DNA of 64,000 nucleotides from Dechloromonas denitrificans (lineage in GTDB: Bacteria; Pseudomonadota; Gammaproteobacteria; Burkholderiales; Rhodocyclaceae): assembly GCF_020510665.1 (NCBI RefSeq), contig NZ_CP075187.1:2921001-2985000 (forward strand), in the 5' to 3' direction. The notes under the pieces are model-generated. The model did not search any database, was not told the DNA's origin, and worked only from the letters and a program-made list of their open reading frames with translations. Below are positions 57,448 to 64,000 of the stretch, in pieces (the first letter of the stretch is position 1; every line of letters begins with the position of its first letter). Both the position numbers and the translations under genes were made by a program.

Positions 57448-58806
57448 ATGCGAATGCAACAACTTATCCCCTTTTTGCTGGCCCCCTGGCTGTTGACCGC
57501 AGCCCACGCCAATCCCTACGAAACCACATTGCAGAACGGCTTGCGCATCATCGTCAAGGAAGATCGCCGCGCCCCAACGGCTGTCCAGATGGTCTGGTAC
57601 CGTATCGGCAGCATGGACGAAGTTGACGGTGCCTCCGGCGTCGCCCACGTTCTCGAACACATGATGTTCAAGGGCACGCCGAGCGTCGGCCCGGGCGAAT
57701 TCAACAAGCGCGTCGCCGCCGCCGGCGGACGTGACAACGCCTTCACCAGCCGCGACTACACGGCCTACTTCCAGCAGGTCCCGAAGGAAAAGCTGGAGGA
57801 CATGATCCAGCTCGAAGCCGACCGCATGCGCCACCTCAACGTGGACGCCAAGGAATTTGCCCAGGAAATCAAGGTCGTCATGGAAGAGCGCCGCATGCGC
57901 ACCGACGACAACCCGCAAGCCAAGCTGTTCGAGCAGATGAATGCCGTGGCTTTCCAGGCGCACCCGTATCGCCGCCCGATCATCGGCTGGATGAACGATC
58001 TGGAAACGATGACTGCGGCCGATGCCAAAGCCTGGTACGACACCTGGTACGTTCCGAATAACGCTTACGTCGTGATTACCGGCGATGTCGACCACAAGGA
58101 AATCTTTGCCCTGGCCGAAAAACATTACGGCCCGCTCGAAGGCCATGCCCTGCCGCGCAGCAAGCCGCAGATCGAACCGGCCCAGCACGGCACGCGCCGG
58201 ATCAGCGTCAAAGCCCCGGCCGAACTGCCGGTGCTGATCATGGGCTACAAGGCGCCGATCCTGCGTGACGCCGACCGTGACAGCGAACCGTACGCGCTGG
58301 AAATGCTCAGTGCCATTCTCGACGGCCACGATGCCGCCCGTTTCAACAAGAAACTGGTGCGCGAAGACCAGGTTGCGCTGTCCGTCGGCATCGATTACGA
58401 CCCAACCGCCCGCGGCCCTGGCATGCTTTACCTGCACGGTAGCCCGAGCGAAGGCAAAACGGTGGCCGACCTCGAAGCCGCGCTGCGCGACGAAATCGCC
58501 CGCGTCCAAAAAGAGGGCGTCAGCGAACCCGAGCTGAAGCGCGCCAAGGCCCAACTGCTGGCCAGCCAGGTGTACAAGCTCGACTCGATGTTTGGTCAGG
58601 CGATGGAAATCGGCCAGACCGAATCGGCCGGCATCCCGTATCAAAAAATCGATCGCATGCTCGAAAAACTGCAAAAAGTCACAGCCGCCGAAGTCCAGGC
58701 CGTGGCCAAAAAATACTTCACAGACGACACGCTGACCGTCGGCGTACTCGATCCACAGCCGCTCGACGGCAAGCCACGTCGCCCCGGCGTCGCCACCCGT
58801 CACTGA
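57448..58806 (+). CDS. M16 zinc peptidase, catalytic subunit
   Basis: 452 residues. Signal peptide (about 1-22, PFLLAPWLLTAAHA). The inverted zinc motif HxxEH is in HVLEHMMFKGTP, with the downstream Glu in VVMEERRMRTDDNP. A second M16 domain follows. It is a periplasmic peptidase of the pitrilysin/PqqL type. It is paired, 10 bp apart, with a gene for a partner lacking the zinc motif. The start at 57448 is chosen as the first Met of the signal peptide; 57454 also fits. Confidence 0.93.
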   Translation: MRMQQLIPFLLAPWLLTAAHANPYETTLQNGLRIIVKEDRRAPTAVQMVWYRIGSMDEVDGASGVAHVLEHMMFKGTPSVGPGEFNKRVAAAGGRDNAFTSRDYTAYFQQVPKEKLEDMIQLEADRMRHLNVDAKEFAQEIKVVMEERRMRTDDNPQAKLFEQMNAVAFQAHPYRRPIIGWMNDLETMTAADAKAWYDTWYVPNNAYVVITGDVDHKEIFALAEKHYGPLEGHALPRSKPQIEPAQHGTRRISVKAPAELPVLIMGYKAPILRDADRDSEPYALEMLSAILDGHDAARFNKKLVREDQVALSVGIDYDPTARGPGMLYLHGSPSEGKTVADLEAALRDEIARVQKEGVSEPELKRAKAQLLASQVYKLDSMFGQAMEIGQTESAGIPYQKIDRMLEKLQKVTAAEVQAVAKKYFTDDTLTVGVLDPQPLDGKPRRPGVATRH

Positions 58807-58816
58807 GGCCCGGAAA

Positions 58817-60108
58817 ATGACCATGAAAAACCTGTTGACCGCAGCATTCGCCCTGCTGGTAACGCAGACCGCCCTGGCCGGCGTCAAGATCGAACATTGG
58901 GTATCGCCCTCCGGCACACGGGTCTATTTTGTCGAAAGCCGTGTCCTGCCGATGCTCGATGTCCAGGTCGACTTTGCGGCCGGCTCGATGTTCGACCCCG
59001 AGGGCAAACCGGGCGTTGCCGCCCTGACCCGCAGCGGCCTCGACTTGGGCGCCGGCAAGCGCGATGAAACCGAGATCGCAGAGCAACTCGCCGACATCGG
59101 CGCCAACCTCGGCGGCGGCGCCGACACCGACCGGGCCAGCATCGTCCTGCGCACGCTGTCCGCACGAGACAAACGCGAACCGGCACTCGACATTCTGCGC
59201 AACGTCCTGCACACCCCGCGCTTCGAGAACGATATTTTCGAACGTGAAAAAGCCCGCACCATCGCCGGCCTGAAGGAAGCCATGACCCGTCCGGAAAGTA
59301 TCGGCGGCAAGGCGTTCTGGGCGGCGATGTACCCCGGCCACCCGTACGGCCGCCAGGCCACCCCGGAGAGCATTGCCAGCCTGACGCGCGACGACCTGGC
59401 CAGCTTCCATGCCCGTTACTACAACGCCGCCAATGCCAGCATCACGCTGGTCGGCGACATCTCACGGAAGGATGCCGAGAAAATCGCCGAAGGCATCGCC
59501 GCCGGCCTGCCCAAGGGCGAAGCGGCCACCCTGCCGGCCGCCCCGGATGCCCCGGCTGGCAAGACCGTCAAGCTGCCCCACCCGGCCACCCAGGCGCATG
59601 TGTACATTGGCCTGCCAGCGGTCGAGCGCGGCAATCCCGATTATTTCCCGCTGCTCGTCGGCAATTACACCCTGGGCGGCGGCGGCTTCGTGTCGCGCCT
59701 GATGAAGGAGGTTCGCGACAAGCGCGGCTTCGCCTACAGTGTCTACAGCTATTTCGCCCCGATGCGCCAGAGCGGCCCGTTCCAGATCGGGCTGCAGACC
59801 AAGCGCTCGCAAGCCGGCGAGGCGATCAAGGTGGCGCGCGACGTGCTCGATGGTTTTCTCAAGGATGGCCCGAGCGACGAGGAACTGCTGGCCGCCAAGG
59901 CCAACCTGACCGGCAGCTTCCCGCTGCGCCTGGACAGCAACAAGAAACTGCTCGATAACGCGGCGGCAATCGGCTTCTTCGGGCTGCCGCTCGATTACCT
60001 CGATCAGTACCAGGCCAAAATCGAGGCTGTCACGGTCGACCAGATCAAAGCGGCATTTTCCCGCTACGTGCGTCCGGCCGACTTGATTACCGTGACGGTC
60101 GCCGCAGA

Positions 60109-60112
<4 letters not shown>
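58817..60112 (+). CDS. M16 peptidase-like partner without zinc motif
   Basis: 431 residues. Signal peptide (about 1-22, NLLTAAFALLVTQTALA). M16 fold blocks are present (LDVQVDFAAGSMFDPEGKPGVAALTRSGLDLGAG; GGGFVSRLMKEVRDKRGFAYSVYSYF), but the HxxEH is replaced by VAALTRSG, so it is not catalytic by itself. The C-terminal R/Y element typical of substrate binding in the partner subunit remains. It probably forms a heterodimer with the upstream gene product. The stop overlaps rsmD as TTGA. Confidence 0.93.
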
Positions 60113-61419
<1,307 letters not shown>

Positions 61420-61433
61420 GCTTGGCTGGAAAC

Positions 61434-61462
61434 AAAAAACCCGCGGATTCCGCGGGTTTTTT
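61434..61462. terminator. Bidirectional terminator between ferredoxin and GTPase genes
   Basis: A perfect stem CCCGCGG - ATT - CCGCGGG flanked by A6 and T6, active on both strands between two convergent genes. Two further small hairpins follow at 61466-61479 (GCCCG/CGGGC) and 61485-61500 (CTGCGGT/ACCGCAG). Confidence 0.92.
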
Positions 61463-61508
61463 ATTGCCCGTTTTCGGGCCTTGACTGCGGTAGACCGCAG
61501 CACAAGAT

Positions 61509-63455
61509 TCAGGCCGCCTCCTGCCTCGCCTGAACCGGCAGCAACAAGGCATGGAGTTGAGCCGATAGCATTTCCAGCGCATGAATCTGCTGGAGCAGGC
61601 CCTTTTCGACACTTTCCAGTTCGGCAATCCGGTCTTCCAGCGTATCGGTTGCCTGATGGATGCGCTTGATGCTTTCAAGACGGCGCTTCAACTGAATCTG
61701 ATGCTCGCGCACCTGGGTTTCCATCGGCGCCATGATGGCGCGCAGCCAGACCTCGGCATCCTTGTTGGCCCGCTCGAAAGCACGGCGCACCTGGACGGCG
61801 ACCTCTTCGAAAAACTTCTGCGTGATGTTTTTCTTGTCATGCGTCAGCAGGCTGCGCATGGTGTTCAAATGCGTGTCGCACCAGACTTGCAGACGATCCA
61901 GCTCCTTTTCGTAGCGCAGCAGCGAAAAAGTGGTCGGTGCGCCCAGCTTGAGACCGTGCTCGACGGCAAACTTCTTGTACACCGCTTCCATCATCGACAG
62001 GATTTCGCTGATTTCACCGTTCGAGCGCGCCAGCGCCTCGCGCGAACGACTGAAAAAGCTGGCCATTGAATCCGACAAGGTTTTGGAAAACGTTGCATCG
62101 AGCATGGTTTCCCGCGTGTCGGCGGTCAACTGGCGCAAGCCGTCGAGACCGAGATGTCCGAAGAGATTGTTGGTCAGGGTCGAAAACACGCTGCGCACGG
62201 CGTAATAGCGCTGCAGCCCCGACTCGAACTCGTCCTTTTCCGAGCGGACCTTGCCCATCATGTACTCGACCACGCCCTTGTTCTTGCCACGCAACTCGGT
62301 CAATTCGGTCAGTTGCTCACGCAAGCCGAGCAGCCGCGAATCGAGCAGACCGCGAACGCGGCGGCTGACATCGCCGAATTCGCTCTCGGTGTTGTCGCAG
62401 ACAATCTCGCGCTTGGCCGGGATCAGTTCTCCGGACAAGGCCGCTTCCAGCTGCGGCAAGCGGCTGCGCTGGAGCAATGCCTCGTCGCCATTGATTTTGG
62501 CGACCAAGCCTTTCTGGGCCGAAACGGGAAAAACCTGCTCGACTGGCAATTCAAGCAGATCGGCGCAGTTATCCGCCTGCTTCTGAATCTCGGCATCGAT
62601 TTCAGCCGGCGATTTCAACTCGTCCCATTGGCCGTCAATCTTGTTGAGAACCACCATGCGACCGCGCCGGGCGGTGCCGCGGTCGGCAATATGTTCGTTC
62701 CAGATCGCCATGTCCGACTGGGTCAGACCGGTATCGGCTGCCAGGATGAAAAGGACGGCGTGCGCATTGGGCAGCAGCGACAAGGTCAGTTCCGGCTCGG
62801 CGCCAATCGCGTTCAATCCCGGCGTATCGAGGATGACCAGGCCCTGCTTGAGCAGCGGATGCGGGAAGTTGATCACCGCATGGCGCCAGCGCGGCACTTC
62901 GACCAGCCCGTCGGGGCCGACGCGATACAGGTCGATTTCTCCGTCGACCGCAGCAAAGCCAAGGCGCGAAGCCTCTTCCGGCGTGACACGCGTCGTTTCG
63001 CTGACGTGGCGCAGGGCGTCCTGCATCGCTTCCGGCGACGTGGTATCGAGCGGCACCTGCGTCCACTCGTCGGCAAAAGCCTTGTACTCGGTGACGCTCG
63101 AATTCGAGGCGCGGGTCTGGATCGGCAGGAGCTCGATGCGCGGCGAGCGCGCTTCGTCGAACAACAGCTCGGTCGGGCACATCGTTGTCCGGCCGGCCGA
63201 CGAAGGCAGCATCCGGCTACCGTATTCGGCAAAGAAGATGGCGTTGATCAGCTCGGACTTGCCGCGCGAGAACTCGGCCACGAAGGCGACATTGAGACGA
63301 TCTTCGCGCAAGCGGTCGAGCAACTGGGCGAGACGCAGATCGGTCTGCGCATCGGACAATTCATTATGCGTCAGCCAGGACTGGAACTCGACCAGTTGGG
63401 CGGAGAGGCCGGTGCGCCAGGCGGCGTAGGCAGCAAATTGCTTGGCAAGCGACAT
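61509..63455 (-). CDS. Dynamin-like GTPase
   Basis: 648 residues. The GTPase domain is near the N-terminus: P-loop FVAEFSRGKSELINAI, a switch-1 region SSAGRTTMCPTEL, G3 LVILDTPGLNAIG, G4 VVLNKIDGQWDE. A long helical stalk with coiled coil follows (about 380-640). No membrane helix is seen. It is a bacterial dynamin-family member, perhaps acting in membrane remodelling; the exact role is unknown. The start MSLAKQFAAYAAW at 63455 is preferred; upstream codons extend into mutM's 3' side. It is downstream of mutM on the same strand, 62 bp away. Confidence 0.88.
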   Translation of the reverse strand: MSLAKQFAAYAAWRTGLSAQLVEFQSWLTHNELSDAQTDLRLAQLLDRLREDRLNVAFVAEFSRGKSELINAIFFAEYGSRMLPSSAGRTTMCPTELLFDEARSPRIELLPIQTRASNSSVTEYKAFADEWTQVPLDTTSPEAMQDALRHVSETTRVTPEEASRLGFAAVDGEIDLYRVGPDGLVEVPRWRHAVINFPHPLLKQGLVILDTPGLNAIGAEPELTLSLLPNAHAVLFILAADTGLTQSDMAIWNEHIADRGTARRGRMVVLNKIDGQWDELKSPAEIDAEIQKQADNCADLLELPVEQVFPVSAQKGLVAKINGDEALLQRSRLPQLEAALSGELIPAKREIVCDNTESEFGDVSRRVRGLLDSRLLGLREQLTELTELRGKNKGVVEYMMGKVRSEKDEFESGLQRYYAVRSVFSTLTNNLFGHLGLDGLRQLTADTRETMLDATFSKTLSDSMASFFSRSREALARSNGEISEILSMMEAVYKKFAVEHGLKLGAPTTFSLLRYEKELDRLQVWCDTHLNTMRSLLTHDKKNITQKFFEEVAVQVRRAFERANKDAEVWLRAIMAPMETQVREHQIQLKRRLESIKRIHQATDTLEDRIAELESVEKGLLQQIHALEMLSAQLHALLLPVQARQEAA

Positions 63456-63517
63456 GTCGGATACCGGAGATACGTTGAGACGATTCAATCTAGCATAAAA
63501 ACAGAGGCTTGCTGCCG

Positions 63518-64000
63518 CTAATGCTGGCAACCGGGGCAGTAAAAAGTACTGCGTCCGGCCTGGCGCACTTGCTTGACCACCCCGCCGCAACGCAGACAGG
63601 GCTCGCCAGCCCGGTCGTAAACACCGACCTGGATCTGGAACCAGCCGCTGCTCCCGTCGCTGTGCATGTAGTTGCGAATGGTGCTGCCGCCAGCCGCAAT
63701 GGCATCCGACAGGGTTTGACGAATGGCCGGCACCAGCAGGCCGTAGCGCGCCTTGCTGATTTTATTGGCGGCACGCAACGGCGAAATACCGGCCCGGAAC
63801 AGACTTTCCGACGCATAGATATTGCCGATCCCGACCACCCGGTGCGAATCCATCAGCAGCGGCTTGATCGGCCCGGAACGTTTCAAATTTGCCTGATACA
63901 GCCAGTCGACCGTGAAATCGTCCGACAAGGGCTCGATGCCCTGAATGGCCAGCAAGGGATGCTGCTCGCTCTCCTCCGGCGGGCCGGGCTGCCAGAGAAT
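63518..64000 (-). CDS. mutM: Formamidopyrimidine-DNA glycosylase, C-terminal part (cut by window edge)
   Basis: The last 160 residues, beginning ILWQPGPPEESEQHPLLA and continuing through ANLKRSGPIKPLLMDSHRVVGIGNIYASESLFRAGISP (the helix-two-turn-helix) to the zinc finger CLRCGGVV ... FYCPGCQH, whose Arg in RAGRSTFYC opposes 8-oxoguanine sites. It is a base-excision repair enzyme. The 5' part with the catalytic Pro lies beyond the window. Confidence 0.96.
   Translation of the reverse strand: MLWQPGPPEESEQHPLLAIQGIEPLSDDFTVDWLYQANLKRSGPIKPLLMDSHRVVGIGNIYASESLFRAGISPLRAANKISKARYGLLVPAIRQTLSDAIAAGGSTIRNYMHSDGSSGWFQIQVGVYDRAGEPCLRCGGVVKQVRQAGRSTFYCPGCQH

Noticed and set aside
57412-58917. A 501-codon antisense frame over the M16 peptidase gene
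   Set aside because: Same mirror effect of codon bias; no ribosome site or known motif.

Overview
This 64 kb window is high-GC chromosomal DNA of a betaproteobacterium. The gene content and order (hemCDXY, hemA-prfA-prmC-grxD, ftsYEX next to an M16 protease pair and rsmD-coaD-fdx, coaE-zapD-yacG) suggest Rhodocyclales, perhaps a Dechloromonas/Azonexus-like organism. That placement rests on remembered gene order and protein resemblance, not on a search. About 61 protein genes are present, two of them cut by the window edges (hemY on the left, mutM on the right). I see no rRNA, tRNA, CRISPR array, prophage or replication origin. No gene-free stretch exceeds 300 bases; the longest hold regulatory DNA (17006-17246, 43580-43807) or nothing I recognise (42159-42376, apart from a terminator).

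Layout. 1-2875: tetrapyrrole operon hemC-hemD-hemX-hemY (minus strand). 2918-6707: a SAM methyltransferase, then a TonB-dependent receptor with a PepSY membrane protein (metal-chelate uptake). 6912-10841: aminopeptidase N and a cyclic-nucleotide-domain/EAL phosphodiesterase. 10838-13602: four-gene minus-strand unit with a LytS/LytTR-type two-component pair, a zinc-ribbon/glutaredoxin membrane protein and a small unknown. 13648-15548: argH and an OsmC-like protein. 15583-16995: an IS4-family insertion sequence. 17247-26601: a ten-gene chemotaxis cluster (DNA-binding pseudo-receiver, MCP, cheY, STAS, cheA, MCP, cheW, cheR, cheD, cheB). 26630-28230: an IS1182-family insertion sequence. 28274-31813: hemA-prfA-prmC-grxD (minus). 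31887-35691: sulfate ABC transporter. 35879-42158: Pal-like lipoprotein, DbpA-like helicase, soluble PAS chemoreceptor, hybrid histidine kinase. 42377-43579: ammonium transporter. 43808-46907: mltA, a DUF815 ATPase, and a Nudix-ThiE-like fusion. 46938-50612: yacG, zapD, coaE, a SPOR-like protein and a TrpB2-type tryptophan synthase beta (minus). 50783-54806: DOMON-like protein, NamZ-family protein, OmpA-like lipoprotein, Tat-type flavoprotein. 54799-57316: ftsX-ftsE-ftsY. 57448-61419: M16 protease pair, rsmD, coaD, ferredoxin. 61509-64000: dynamin-like GTPase and mutM.

Points that go beyond routine annotation. (1) The two insertion sequences are unrelated, yet both sit in intrinsic terminators with the same GCCCGCC/GGCGGGC stem, at the two edges of the chemotaxis cluster, and both carry terminator-like hairpins facing inward. 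The IS1182 element is flanked by a 24-bp direct repeat that is the terminator itself. The IS4 element has non-identical 10-bp flanks, which suggests a past rearrangement. (2) The chemotaxis cluster opens with an excisionase-type HTH fused to a receiver-like domain whose phospho-acceptor Asp appears to be Asn. (3) amtB has a well-placed sigma-54 promoter and an NtrC-type enhancer. (4) A hairpin between the sulfate operon and hemA carries a perfect TATAAT in its loop. (5) dbpA and the IS1182 transposase look leaderless.

Many genes overlap by stop/start fusions (ATGA, GTGA, TTGA, TGATG, TAATG), so most of the window is compact operons with translational coupling.
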